Shown here piece after piece: positions 15,403 to 24,720 of a stretch of DNA of 64,000 nucleotides (its first letter is position 1; each line of letters starts with the position of its first letter). Location: the NCBI GenBank assembly GCA_964564735.1, contig CAZMCH010000013.1, positions 3,751 through 67,750 of the forward strand. The letters run 5' to 3'. The notes below the pieces were generated by a model. The model made no database searches, had not been told where the DNA came from, and was given only the letters and a program-made list of their open reading frames with translations. A program made the translations under genes and the position numbers. This stretch comes from CAZMCH01 sp964564735. GTDB lineage: Bacteria; Poribacteria; DTPJ01.

Positions 15403-17930
15403 TATTCGTTCCTCCCATGACATTTCTTATATTTTTTCCCACTACCACAAGGACATGGATCATTTCTGCCCGGTTTATTGAGATGTTGTGAAGTATTATT
15501 ATCTTCATTTGAAGTAGATGTGCTTTGCCCAGAAGGGCGTTTTTGCGGAATTTTCTTTTGTTCAGATTCGCTTACAAGACGAACTTTGAACATATATTCC
15601 ACAACCTCTTCTTTGATCTTTTCTATCATCTCAGAGAATAGCGCATGGCTCTCTCTTTTGAATTCTACAAGCGGGTCTTTTTGTCCATAAGCAACAAAGC
15701 CAATGCCTTCCTCCAAATAGTCTATATCATAGAGATTTTCTATCCAGTGGTCATCAATTCTGTCAAGCATTACCCTACGTTCTAGCCATCGCATTGCTTC
15801 TGGACTCATCTCATTTTCACGTTGTTCATATATTTCATGTAAGGTTTGCATGAGTTTTTCTTTTATTTCATTGTGGGACATGTCATCAGGCTTGGGATTC
15901 CATTTTGAGATATCTACAAGAAATCCCTGTTTTATCCGTTCTATTAATCCTTTAACATCCCAATCGCTTCTATCTAGCTTTTCACCAACATAAATATCCA
16001 AATGTTTATCAATAACTTCATCTAGCATATCCATTATCTCATCTTTGAGGTTTTCACCATTCAATACCATATTTCTTTGTTCATAAATAACTTGTCGCTG
16101 TATATTTCGGACATCATCATATTTAAGGATATGCTTTCTTATCTCAAAGTTATGCTCTTCAACCTTTTTCTGAGCGTTTTCAATAGCCTTTGTTATCCAT
16201 GGATGTTCTATTGGTGTGCCTTCTTTAACGCCAAGCCAATCCATCGCACCTGAAAGCCTTTCTGTACCAAATCTTTGCATTAGTTCATCTTCAAGGCATA
16301 AAAAGAAACGAGACGAACCGGGATCACCCTGACGACCTGCACGACCTCTTAATTGGTTATCAATTCTACGGGATTCATGCCTTTCAGTTCCTATTATATG
16401 CAATCCGCCTATTTCTTTAACGCCTTCGCCCAAAGCAATATCAACACCACGACCCGCCATGTTTGTAGCGATTGTTACCGCCTGTGCTTCGCCTGCATGA
16501 GAGATTATTTCCGCTTCTTTATCGTGATATTTTGCATTGAGAACATGATGCGGAATATGTTTCTTTTTTAATTCCCTAGAAAGGCGTTCTGATGTATCGA
16601 TTGACCTTGTTCCAACAAGCACTGGTCTGCCAATATTACGCATTTCAATAATTTCATTTATTATAGCATCAAATTTTTCTTTTTCAGTCTTATAAATAAT
16701 ATCAGAATGATCAATACGAATCATCGGTTTATTTGTAGGTATAACAACAACTTCTAGTTTATAAATTTCGGCAAATTCAGCAGATTCAGTCTCAGCAGTT
16801 CCAGTCATACCCGCTAATTTTGAATATAATCTGAAATAATTCTGATATGTAATGCGTGCTGTTGAAAGATTTTCTTCCTCAATTTTGACATTCTCTTTTG
16901 CTTCTATTGCTTGGTGTAAGCCATCACTCCAACGCCTTCCGGGTTGTAACCTACCTGTGAATTCATCTACAATGACAATTTTACCTTGCTGAACAACATA
17001 ATCAACATCCCTTTTGTAAAGAGTATGAGCAGCTAATGCCTGCTGAACATGTTGAACCAAACCCATGTTGCTAGAGTCATATAAATTTTCAACACCCAAT
17101 AGCTTTTCAACATGTGCAACACCTTCTTCTGTTAATACTGCTGTTCCTTTTGATGTATTTTTTTCGTCTATTGTATAGTCAATATCACGTTTTAGACGTG
17201 GAATTAGCCGATTAATTGTATAATAAAGCTCAGCAGATTTGCCCGATCTTCCTGATATAATTAAAGGCGTTCTTGCCTCGTCAATGAGAATGAAGTCAAC
17301 TTCGTCAACTATTGCATAATTCAGTTCCCTTTGGGCTCTCATTTCAGGGGTTATTGCTAAATTATCTCTTAGATAATCAAATCCAAGAGCATCATTGACG
17401 CTATAAGTAATATCAGCATTATAGCCTTTCTTTTTCTCCTCAAGCGTCATGTCATTTAAGATTAGACCTACCTCAAGACCGAGAAACCTATGTATTCCAC
17501 CCATCCATTCGCTATCACGTTGTGCCAAATAATAGTTGGGGGTTACAACATGAACGCCTTTGCCCGTAAGCGCATTTAGATAAGCTGGTAATGTCGAGAC
17601 GAGAGTTTTACCTTCACCTGTCTTCATTTCAGCGATTTTGCCCTGATGAAGCACGATTCCACCGATCAACTGCACGTCAAAATGACGCATTCCAAGAACC
17701 CTAATAGATGCTTCCCTGACAACTGCAAACGCCTCAACAAGTAAGTCATCAAGAGTTTCACCTTTTGCCAATCTATCCTTAAATTCGATAGTCTTTGCGC
17801 GTAATTGCTCATCAGAAAGGCTTTTCATTGATGGCTCAAGCTCATTTATTTGTGCAACAATCGGCTCAAGCTTTTTTCTGTCCCTGTCATGTTTGCTTCC
17901 AAATACTTTTGTTAAAACTGATTGTAACAT
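15402..17930 (-). CDS. secA: Preprotein translocase ATPase
   Basis: SecA, the ATPase motor that pushes unfolded preproteins through SecYEG. The 842-residue protein has Walker A G-E-G-K-T, the D-E-V-D box followed by I-D-E-A-R-T-P-L-I-I-S-G, the preprotein cross-linking region, the helicase-like second domain with T-N-M-A-G-R-G-V-D-I and G-R-A-G-R-Q-G-D-P-G-S, and the scaffold/wing region. The C-terminal SEC-C zinc finger C-P-C-G-S-G-K-K-Y-K-K-C-H-G binds SecB and ribosomes. Full length and intact. It follows the polytopic membrane protein gene by 33 bp and overlaps the Trm112-like gene, so all three probably share the consensus promoter at 19168. Confidence 0.98.
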   Translation of the reverse strand: MLQSVLTKVFGSKHDRDRKKLEPIVAQINELEPSMKSLSDEQLRAKTIEFKDRLAKGETLDDLLVEAFAVVREASIRVLGMRHFDVQLIGGIVLHQGKIAEMKTGEGKTLVSTLPAYLNALTGKGVHVVTPNYYLAQRDSEWMGGIHRFLGLEVGLILNDMTLEEKKKGYNADITYSVNDALGFDYLRDNLAITPEMRAQRELNYAIVDEVDFILIDEARTPLIISGRSGKSAELYYTINRLIPRLKRDIDYTIDEKNTSKGTAVLTEEGVAHVEKLLGVENLYDSSNMGLVQHVQQALAAHTLYKRDVDYVVQQGKIVIVDEFTGRLQPGRRWSDGLHQAIEAKENVKIEEENLSTARITYQNYFRLYSKLAGMTGTAETESAEFAEIYKLEVVVIPTNKPMIRIDHSDIIYKTEKEKFDAIINEIIEMRNIGRPVLVGTRSIDTSERLSRELKKKHIPHHVLNAKYHDKEAEIISHAGEAQAVTIATNMAGRGVDIALGEGVKEIGGLHIIGTERHESRRIDNQLRGRAGRQGDPGSSRFFLCLEDELMQRFGTERLSGAMDWLGVKEGTPIEHPWITKAIENAQKKVEEHNFEIRKHILKYDDVRNIQRQVIYEQRNMVLNGENLKDEIMDMLDEVIDKHLDIYVGEKLDRSDWDVKGLIERIKQGFLVDISKWNPKPDDMSHNEIKEKLMQTLHEIYEQRENEMSPEAMRWLERRVMLDRIDDHWIENLYDIDYLEEGIGFVAYGQKDPLVEFKRESHALFSEMIEKIKEEVVEYMFKVRLVSESEQKKIPQKRPSGQSTSTSNEDNNTSQHLNKPGRNDPCPCGSGKKYKKCHGRNE

Positions 17931-17963
17931 TTTATTTACCTATTTTTCTCTAAAGATATTATT

Positions 17964-19082
17964 TCATTCTGCATTTTGTTTTTCTTTTGTAGGTTCTTCT
18001 TCTTCTTTTATTTCAAGCATATTCTCCCCATCAATCTTTCTGCGGAGGATAACATAAATAAGCGTCTGACCACAGGAGTTAATAGCAAGGGGATATGCAA
18101 CCACAATCATACCAATCATAATAAACGAAACAAACAAGAAAAAGGTTGATAGATCAAGTGTCCATGGCATTGAGCTAATACTTGCAAGATTTGCACCGGG
18201 GATGATTTGAATAAGATAACCTGCACCGACTATTCTCAGCGCTCTAGCGACTACATCAGCAAAATAGAACGTTCCTTGATTTGCCAGCAAAATAGATGGA
18301 AGATATGCCATATATAAACTAATAAAACTGATTATAGCGAATATAAAGACGCCAAGAAATGCCATAAACCAAAGGATTTTATTATATATAACAAGTCGCC
18401 ATGGCTGATTCCACATAACTGAATAAAGCTGATATAGGGATTCGAAGGTATCTTCCCCTGTTACGGCAACAATGGCAGGTAATAAGCACAAGCCAAATAT
18501 AAGAGCAAAAAAGGTAAGAGCCATGAAAAGCCCAAGAAAATATATGACTATTGTAAATAGCGTTGTTAATGGAGTTCCTATATGCTTTGCCACTATTTCA
18601 ACTTTAGGAATTAAATCAATTAAACCAAAAAGAGATGGGAATAACAAGCAAAATATCATTATCGCAACTAATCCCAGTATTGATAAATATATGCTTTTTC
18701 CATTCCTAAATGAAAACTTTATGGCATCTCTCATTGAATAGAAATCATCGCCCTTTAATTCCTCAATGGCAACTTTGCAAACAGCAGTGCTAAAAATTAG
18801 ATATATTACTAACCAGATTATAGACCCAATAATTGTTAAAATAATTGTTAAGACTGGCAAAGCCATACTTGGTTTTATAAAGAAATAAGTTGGACATAAG
18901 CCGTAATTTCGCCAAAATTCGCTAGCAATTCCGCTGCCTGTCAGGCTTATATATACCAATAATTCATATATCACATAGCCCAACATAAGACCGAGAAAGT
19001 GGATCAGTATTTTTTTCCCTTTGAAGCCCATTCGTCCTGCATGAAACACATCTCTGAAGTCTAAGTAAAGCTTTTTAGCCAT
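17964..19082 (-). CDS. Polytopic membrane protein, operon partner of secA
   Basis: About 372 residues with six to eight membrane helices. The first stands near residue 27; the others form pairs separated by short amphipathic loops. A glutamate/lysine-rich cytosolic tail (E-E-E-E-P-T-K-E-K-Q) follows. The overall look recalls the membrane domain of glycerophosphodiester phosphodiesterase-like proteins, which have repeated G-x-F-x-x-S-x-R-x-x-W pieces, but the match is loose. I use the ATG at 19082, which has an exact GGAGGT site 6 nt upstream; the longer frame from 19127 would run through that site. Position upstream of secA suggests co-expression, not a proven link to secretion. Function unknown. 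Confidence 0.7.
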   Translation of the reverse strand: MAKKLYLDFRDVFHAGRMGFKGKKILIHFLGLMLGYVIYELLVYISLTGSGIASEFWRNYGLCPTYFFIKPSMALPVLTIILTIIGSIIWLVIYLIFSTAVCKVAIEELKGDDFYSMRDAIKFSFRNGKSIYLSILGLVAIMIFCLLFPSLFGLIDLIPKVEIVAKHIGTPLTTLFTIVIYFLGLFMALTFFALIFGLCLLPAIVAVTGEDTFESLYQLYSVMWNQPWRLVIYNKILWFMAFLGVFIFAIISFISLYMAYLPSILLANQGTFYFADVVARALRIVGAGYLIQIIPGANLASISSMPWTLDLSTFFLFVSFIMIGMIVVAYPLAINSCGQTLIYVILRRKIDGENMLEIKEEEEPTKEKQNAE

Positions 19083-19167
19083 TCCGTTACCTCCCATTGT
19101 TAGATAAAACCAGAACTTATATATCACAGCCTTTAATAAATTTGCTCATTTTTATATTCTGATTAGT

Positions 19168-19196
19168 ATTATAATCTAACAAATTGGGAGTGTCAA
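19168..19196 (-). promoter_or_regulatory. Consensus sigma-70 promoter of the secA operon
   Basis: On the minus strand TTGACA (19196-19191), 17-nt spacer, TATAAT (19173-19168). It is a perfect consensus promoter, 86 bp upstream of the ATG at 19082. Confidence 0.8.
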
Positions 19197-19256
19197 TACT
19201 TATGCCCAAACTGATTGTATGTATTCCCTATATTCTTCTTATTCAGATTTTTTCAG

Positions 19257-20609
19257 TTAAATCATCTTTATTGTTCTCATTACCTTAAGTCCTATTTTCC
19301 TGCCTTGTTCAAGACCAAGTATAATACAAGTTCGGTAATGTATACCACCATATAGCCGAGAGAATCCAGTCTCATTGGCTAATTCATGAAACGAACTAAA
19401 TGATCTTGATGGTTGATATGTACTATCTGTAATCTCAATATTACCAAACATTGCGGTCATAATAGCTTCCATCGCACCAGATTGCACGGAATGCCCTGAT
19501 GTATACTCAGGGAACGGCGGAGTAACCAAAAATGGCTTCCAATTTGGATCAATAAGTTTATTGATATAAGTTTCAGGTCTTAAGACATTATATTTATATT
19601 TTGTATCCCATACGGATATAAAAGCATCTGCCAAACCGATACTTAATCTAGCAAAGGCTCTTGAGGATGGAATTAGCGCTAGATTGTATTTCTCTATAAT
19701 CTGTTTTAATATAGAAATAGAATGACCCGGGGGCGTTATTTTTCCAGCACCATCTGCCCAGAATGTTGCAATTTCTTCTTGTTCTGGAGTGAGATTATTT
19801 ACCGTTTCATATACTTCATAGGCTTCTTTATACATTTTAGAATTTGGATTTTCAGAATAAGGAGGAGGACCAGGATCAAACTCATCCGAAGAACTCATAA
19901 TAAATGGTCTTAGCTTGCCCCAACATGGCTGTAAAGCATTTGCATAATTTGGTGGAGTTGGCTCCCAATAACCATTTCCAGTTGGTGGTATATATGAGCA
20001 ATTATTATATATGCTATATCCATCATTATTTGCCCATATAGATATAGTATTTCCTAATACTTCGCCAAATGATTTTGATAATGCGATAACTGAAAGAGAT
20101 ATTCCTTGATTTTGTCTTTCATCTATTTGATTTTGCCAGAGTTGTATAATTTTGTTTTTTATTGTTTGCGAATCATTTGCAAAGATATTTAGCATAACAA
20201 CTTTTTCTGCAGTGCTTGCGATAGTTATACTATCATAATTTTGCCTTCTATTGACTTTTGGTAATTTGGTTAATCCATTTAATTGACCTTCAAGACTTCT
20301 CATTTCAAAATGATTTGCAGAAATACCTTCATAAAATGTGACACCAGCATAGGCGAATATTCTTGAGGCAACTGGTGGAGAAATTGAGTTATCTTTCACA
20401 ACTGAAAGCAATAAATCCATCCACTGTAAGATAGTTTTGTTATCATGTTTTAGACTCGGTGCCAAATTATCATCAGATAGCATTGGATTATTATTATCTA
20501 TACTACATGAAACTAAAAATGTGCTTAATATAAATAATCCAATAAACTTAAATAGACATGCTTTATTTTTGTTTATAGTAATCCCCCTTGCTAAAATAGC
20601 ATATTTCAT
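19257..20609 (-). CDS. Vanadium-haloperoxidase/PAP2-like lipoprotein
   Basis: An exported protein of about 450 residues in the vanadium-dependent haloperoxidase branch of the PAP2 phosphatase superfamily. The vanadate/phosphate pocket is recognisable: K-Y-K-Y-N-V-L-R-P (lysine and arginine), P-E-Y-T-S-G-H-S-x-Q-S-G-A (Ser-Gly-His) and R-L-Y-G-G-I-H-Y-R (arginine and catalytic histidine). Known members oxidise halides with peroxide or hydrolyse phosphate esters, and sequence alone does not decide which. A lipobox L-V-S-C puts it on the outer side of a membrane. The reading frame opens with the ATG at 20609. However, the best ribosome site (AAGGGGGATTACT) precedes an in-frame ATA at 20576, which would give a normal 24-residue signal peptide; see findings. 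Confidence 0.85.
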   Translation of the reverse strand: MKYAILARGITINKNKACLFKFIGLFILSTFLVSCSIDNNNPMLSDDNLAPSLKHDNKTILQWMDLLLSVVKDNSISPPVASRIFAYAGVTFYEGISANHFEMRSLEGQLNGLTKLPKVNRRQNYDSITIASTAEKVVMLNIFANDSQTIKNKIIQLWQNQIDERQNQGISLSVIALSKSFGEVLGNTISIWANNDGYSIYNNCSYIPPTGNGYWEPTPPNYANALQPCWGKLRPFIMSSSDEFDPGPPPYSENPNSKMYKEAYEVYETVNNLTPEQEEIATFWADGAGKITPPGHSISILKQIIEKYNLALIPSSRAFARLSIGLADAFISVWDTKYKYNVLRPETYINKLIDPNWKPFLVTPPFPEYTSGHSVQSGAMEAIMTAMFGNIEITDSTYQPSRSFSSFHELANETGFSRLYGGIHYRTCIILGLEQGRKIGLKVMRTIKMI

Positions 20610-20670
20610 TGTTATTATTTTTCTTATATATATTGAAACTATTTTATTTAAAATTTATTCCACTTTTTTA

Positions 20671-20703
20671 TGTCATTTCAATAAAAATGTTGTTGAAATG
20701 ACA
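20671..20703. promoter_or_regulatory. Perfect 11-bp dyad between divergent genes
   Basis: TGTCATTTCAA and TTGAAATGACA are separated by 11 nt. The dyad lies between the haloperoxidase gene (minus) and the CehA-like gene (plus). There is no T-run on either strand, so it is not an intrinsic terminator. It may be an operator acting on either gene, or a dispersed palindrome. Confidence 0.45.
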
Positions 20704-20781
20704 CCTTAATAAAGTTAAAATAGACTATGCTTTTGTATAGAACTATCATAAATTATCTCAAATTATTAAGGAGAAAGGAAT

Positions 20782-23409
20782 ATGCCAGCGATAATTGATA
20801 GTAAAGCGTCTTCTGAATTTGTGCAAATAAGTCTTAACAGTGTCTATAATCGAAAAGGATACGGTTTTTCTACTGAAGAATTAGGTGACCCATCATTTGA
20901 GGGTAGAGATATTGCCCTTACAGGTCATAATGTTATAAGGGGTATTCCATTCAATCTTGGTAATGCAAGAGAAAATAACGTTCTTTATCTCAAAGATAGC
21001 GAAGCAACGCTTAATCTTGATAATCCAGTCAACTGCAAATATCTTGTATTCATACATTCTGTAGTTTCAAAAAGAGATGTTCCTGATGAAGATGGCATAA
21101 CACGTCCAGCCAGAGGGAATATGATACTTGGCGATAAAGTTGCTGAATATCAACTTTTATATGATGATGATACGGTTCAGACTGTAGCAATTCGCAGAAG
21201 ATTTGCTATCGGTGATTTCGGTAGAATCTGGGGTGATGAATGCTTTGAGGCAGTCCCAACAGCAAAGCAAATTGCTATACCGACTGTAAGCGAAAGCCAA
21301 AGCACGGGAATGAAACTAGCAAGTAATTGGGGACATTCACAAACTCGTGTTAGTAGCGATCCTGTTGGAAGATCGGGTCCTGTTGGATTTTGGCTTTATG
21401 CATTAGAAAATAAAAATCCTGATAAAGCAGTAAAAGCGATTAAATTTATCCCGAAAGATAATTCCTTATTGATCTTGGGGCTTTCCGCCACAACACTTGA
21501 AGAAAATCCACTTCGCTGGGGAAGAAGAAAAAAGGCTCTCATTACGTTACCTGAGGGTTTTAATCTTGGTTATCCAGATGAAACAGGACGTTATAAAGGT
21601 ATTAGCATCGATCTTGGGCAAATTATATCCATATCTCCAAAACTTGATTATGATAATGCAAACTGGAATGAAAGCTATAACAATAAAATGCCAATTAGGT
21701 CAAATAAGCAATTTATCGTTGAATATACTGCGCATCCATCAGCAAAGTTTACGTTTAGTGATAAGGTTGATGTATCTCTATCTGTCAATGAATGTCAGAC
21801 AGAAAGCGAGACAACAGGAACTTTTATGCTTGAGCCTATTGAATCGGCAGAGCAAAATGTAACAATCAAAGTTATTGAAACAGGCAGTAAGAAGAAAGTC
21901 GCAGTAAAACTTCATATTCATGGTGAGATGGGTGAATATCTGCCTCCAATGAATCGCCACCGTATCCCTAATCCCTTTTGGTTTGAGGATTACAGTCCTG
22001 AGTTTCTTGCCGGCGGGATTCATTATTGTAATTATATAGACGGTGAAACAAGGATAAATCTTCCATTAGGCAATGTTTATATTGAGGTATCCAAAGGTTT
22101 TGAAATCAAACCTATAAGGATGGTCTATAATGTTACTCCTGAGACAAAAGAGATCATCATTGAGATTAAGCATGTCCTACCTTGGAGAGATAAAGGTTGG
22201 GTTTCTGCGGATACTCATGTCCATTTCCTTTCGCCACAAACTGCACTTTTGGAAGGTGCAGGCGAGGACGTTAATGTCGTCAACCTTCTTGCAAGCCAAT
22301 GGGGAGAGCTATTCACAAATATAGGCGATTTTGATGGAAAGACGACTTTTGGTAGTAAAGAAGCGGGTGGAGATGGCAAATATCTTGTCCGAGTCGGCAC
22401 AGAGAACCGTCAGCATGTCTTGGGTCATATCTCGCTTATCGGCTACAACGATAGGATTATTACTCCATTGACAACAGGCGGTCCTGATGAATCAGCGCTT
22501 GGCGATGCTGTTGAGGTTACATTATCACAATGGGCGCAACAATGCAGAGAACAAGGCGGGATCGTTGTCATTCCTCATTTTCCGAATCCTAGATGTGAAC
22601 ATTCTGCATCAATAGTGCTTGATCGCATAGATGCTGTTGAAATGACCTCATGGGGCGATCTATATTCTGGCATTAACCCATATTCGCTTTCAGATTGGTA
22701 TCGTTATCTAAACTGTGGGTATTTCGTCGCTGCTGTTGGTGGAACTGATAAGATGAGTGCAACAACTGCGGTAGGAACGGTTAGAACTTACGCACAGATT
22801 GATGATGGCGATTTCTCATTTGACGCATGGAAATCCGCAGTCAGAAAAGGAAGAACTTTTGCAACATACGGACCTTTGCTTGAATTCTGGGTAGAAGGCA
22901 AGCCTATGGGAAGCAGAATTGAGTTATCCTCAACAGGTGGAACGCTTGATATTGAATGGCATGTCGCAACGGTTACAGTGCCTTTCACAAAGGTTGAGCT
23001 TGTAGTAAATGGTGAAACAAGAAATGTCGTAACCATTCCATCAGGTCAACGTGATGCTGTTGGTTCTTTTTCGATAAAGGTAGAAAAAAGTAGCTGGGTT
23101 GCTCTGAGGGTTCGTGGCTCGTATCCCGACAAGCGTGAAGCGATACTAGCGCATAGTAGCCCTGTCATGGTGAAGGTTGAGGGAACAGAATTTTTTGCTA
23201 GTGCAGATGCAATGACAATTCTTGAACAAATAGAAGGTGCAATGGCTTTTATAGATACAATAGCAACGAAAGCACAGGCTCAGGCATACAAAGCAATAAA
23301 GATGACGCTTACATCAGCACACAGGTCATTACATAATCGTTTACATAACAGCGGAGTCTATCACGATCATACGCCAATGGATGAACATGACCATCCAGAC
23401 CATAAGTGA
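20782..23409 (+). CDS. CehA/McbA-like PHP-domain metallohydrolase
   Basis: An 875-residue protein. The C-terminal half (from about residue 470) is a PHP-type metallohydrolase of the CehA/McbA group, whose founding members hydrolyse carbamate esters. Metal ligands are visible in S-A-D-T-H-V-H-F, in V-I-P-H-F-P-N-P-R-C-E-H and in V-G-G-T-D-K near the end of the barrel. The N-terminal about 470 residues are beta-rich and resemble sugar-binding or discoidin-like modules. A D/H-rich tail (H-D-H-T-P-M-D-E-H-D-H-P-D-H-K) could bind metal. No signal peptide is seen. A strong AAGGAGAAAGGA site precedes the ATG. It is the first gene of a catabolic-looking set with the cupin, propeller and VOC genes. 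Confidence 0.8.
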   Translation: MPAIIDSKASSEFVQISLNSVYNRKGYGFSTEELGDPSFEGRDIALTGHNVIRGIPFNLGNARENNVLYLKDSEATLNLDNPVNCKYLVFIHSVVSKRDVPDEDGITRPARGNMILGDKVAEYQLLYDDDTVQTVAIRRRFAIGDFGRIWGDECFEAVPTAKQIAIPTVSESQSTGMKLASNWGHSQTRVSSDPVGRSGPVGFWLYALENKNPDKAVKAIKFIPKDNSLLILGLSATTLEENPLRWGRRKKALITLPEGFNLGYPDETGRYKGISIDLGQIISISPKLDYDNANWNESYNNKMPIRSNKQFIVEYTAHPSAKFTFSDKVDVSLSVNECQTESETTGTFMLEPIESAEQNVTIKVIETGSKKKVAVKLHIHGEMGEYLPPMNRHRIPNPFWFEDYSPEFLAGGIHYCNYIDGETRINLPLGNVYIEVSKGFEIKPIRMVYNVTPETKEIIIEIKHVLPWRDKGWVSADTHVHFLSPQTALLEGAGEDVNVVNLLASQWGELFTNIGDFDGKTTFGSKEAGGDGKYLVRVGTENRQHVLGHISLIGYNDRIITPLTTGGPDESALGDAVEVTLSQWAQQCREQGGIVVIPHFPNPRCEHSASIVLDRIDAVEMTSWGDLYSGINPYSLSDWYRYLNCGYFVAAVGGTDKMSATTAVGTVRTYAQIDDGDFSFDAWKSAVRKGRTFATYGPLLEFWVEGKPMGSRIELSSTGGTLDIEWHVATVTVPFTKVELVVNGETRNVVTIPSGQRDAVGSFSIKVEKSSWVALRVRGSYPDKREAILAHSSPVMVKVEGTEFFASADAMTILEQIEGAMAFIDTIATKAQAQAYKAIKMTLTSAHRSLHNRLHNSGVYHDHTPMDEHDHPDHK

Positions 23410-23485
23410 TGATGTTTGATAATTTGCTTGATGGGCTTTCCAATTTGCAGACGATTATTTTATGTTTGGTAAAAATATTATATTC

Positions 23486-23514
23486 TTGTAAAGATACTTG
23501 TATTTTGCTATACT
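23486..23514 (+). promoter_or_regulatory. Extended -10 promoter for the cupin operon
   Basis: TTGTAA, 17-nt spacer and TATACT preceded by TGC (extended -10), 88 bp upstream of the ATG at 23602. Confidence 0.6.
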
Positions 23515-23601
23515 TTTTTATAAGATAGATGAAATACTATTAGCCTTTATTATATGGACAAGACTACATAAATCAAGAATATGCACCAAAGGAGTATTAC
23601 T

Positions 23602-24711
23602 ATGGCTTCCAAAGAAATGCTAAAGAAGATGCTTGATAAACCAATATACATGGCTCCAAATACTTATCTTCATTTTTATAATGGTGGAAAGCTAAGAGCG
23701 GAATTTTTGGGGGAGTCAGATCCCAAAGATGATTATCATTCAGAAGAATGGATGTTTTCAACCAATCGTGCAATAACTCCCAGTCGTGAAAATCCCCCAG
23801 ACAAAGGATTCAGTAGAATTGAATTACCTAATGGCGAGATTGCTCTTTTAAAAGAATTACTCGAAGAATTTCCAAACGAAACTTTGGGAGAGGCTCATTA
23901 CAAGAAATTCGGTGCAAATCTTGGAATATTAATAAAAATCTTTGATGTTGGTTCAGATTCGCATATACCTGTTCATTGGCATCCATCACCAGAATTTGCT
24001 AAAAAGCATCTTGATTCCCCCTATGGAAAAAATGAGGCTTGGATCGTAATTGGAACACGCCCCGGTGCAAAGGCATGGATCGGCTGGAAGGAAGATATTG
24101 ATGTTAATGAATTCAAGAAATGGCTTGAGGCTCAAGATGTAGAAACAATGAGAGCGCATATGTATGAAATCGAGCCAAAAGTTGATGACGTGATATTCCT
24201 AAGAGATAGCTTTGTTCATTCACTTGGTTCTGGGCTTTGTATACTTGAGCCACAAGAACCAACAGATTGGAATATATTGGCTGAATGGAAAGGTTATCCA
24301 TTTGATAGCACTGCAGGAACTCTTGGTTTAGATTGGGACACAGCGCTTCAGGCAGCAGATTTTTCAAAGATGGATCCAGACTATCTAAATAATTATGTCC
24401 GTAGGACTCCTGAAATTGCACGCAAAGAAGACAGTAATATAGAAGAAAAGCTTGTTCCTCCTGAGGCATCTCCATATTTCCAGATTTCAAGATATAAGAT
24501 CAATACAAAGATGCGCATTCCACGCAGTAAAGGTTTCCATTGTATTACTGTTACCAAAGGCAGTGGTATGCTTCATGGTAGTTTTGGTCATGTTCCTGTG
24601 AAACGTGGCAAATCTGTTTTTGTGCCAAAATGTATGCCAAGCTATGACCTTATTAGCGATGGCGAGGAAATGCTGGAAGCATTATATTTCTTTCCACCAG
24701 AGATTTCATAG
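23602..24711 (+). CDS. Class I mannose-6-phosphate isomerase-like cupin
   Basis: A cytosolic protein of about 369 residues with the two-cupin layout of type I phosphomannose isomerases. The expected metal-site pieces are present: I-P-V-H-W-H-P-S (two histidines), K-N-E-A-W-I-V-I-G (glutamate), and a later histidine in D-S-F-V-H-S-L-G. A C-terminal cupin half (F-H-C-I-T-V-T-K-G-S-G-M-L-H-G) follows. ManA interconverts mannose-6-P and fructose-6-P. Here the sequence is divergent, so the sugar phosphate is unsure. I use the ATG at 23602, with AAAGGAGT 6 nt upstream; the frame could open seven codons earlier. Transcribed with the propeller and VOC genes at 9-12 bp spacing. Confidence 0.75.
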   Translation: MASKEMLKKMLDKPIYMAPNTYLHFYNGGKLRAEFLGESDPKDDYHSEEWMFSTNRAITPSRENPPDKGFSRIELPNGEIALLKELLEEFPNETLGEAHYKKFGANLGILIKIFDVGSDSHIPVHWHPSPEFAKKHLDSPYGKNEAWIVIGTRPGAKAWIGWKEDIDVNEFKKWLEAQDVETMRAHMYEIEPKVDDVIFLRDSFVHSLGSGLCILEPQEPTDWNILAEWKGYPFDSTAGTLGLDWDTALQAADFSKMDPDYLNNYVRRTPEIARKEDSNIEEKLVPPEASPYFQISRYKINTKMRIPRSKGFHCITVTKGSGMLHGSFGHVPVKRGKSVFVPKCMPSYDLISDGEEMLEALYFFPPEIS

Positions 24712-24720
24712 GGAGATATT

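Noticed and set aside
23410..23529. 39-codon frame starting right at the stop of the CehA-like gene (ATGATG).
   Set aside because: No separate ribosome site. It runs through the promoter of the cupin operon, and its composition looks like random AT-rich DNA.
24113..24490. Minus-strand frame of 125 codons.
   Set aside because: It lies wholly inside the ManA-like cupin gene on the other strand.
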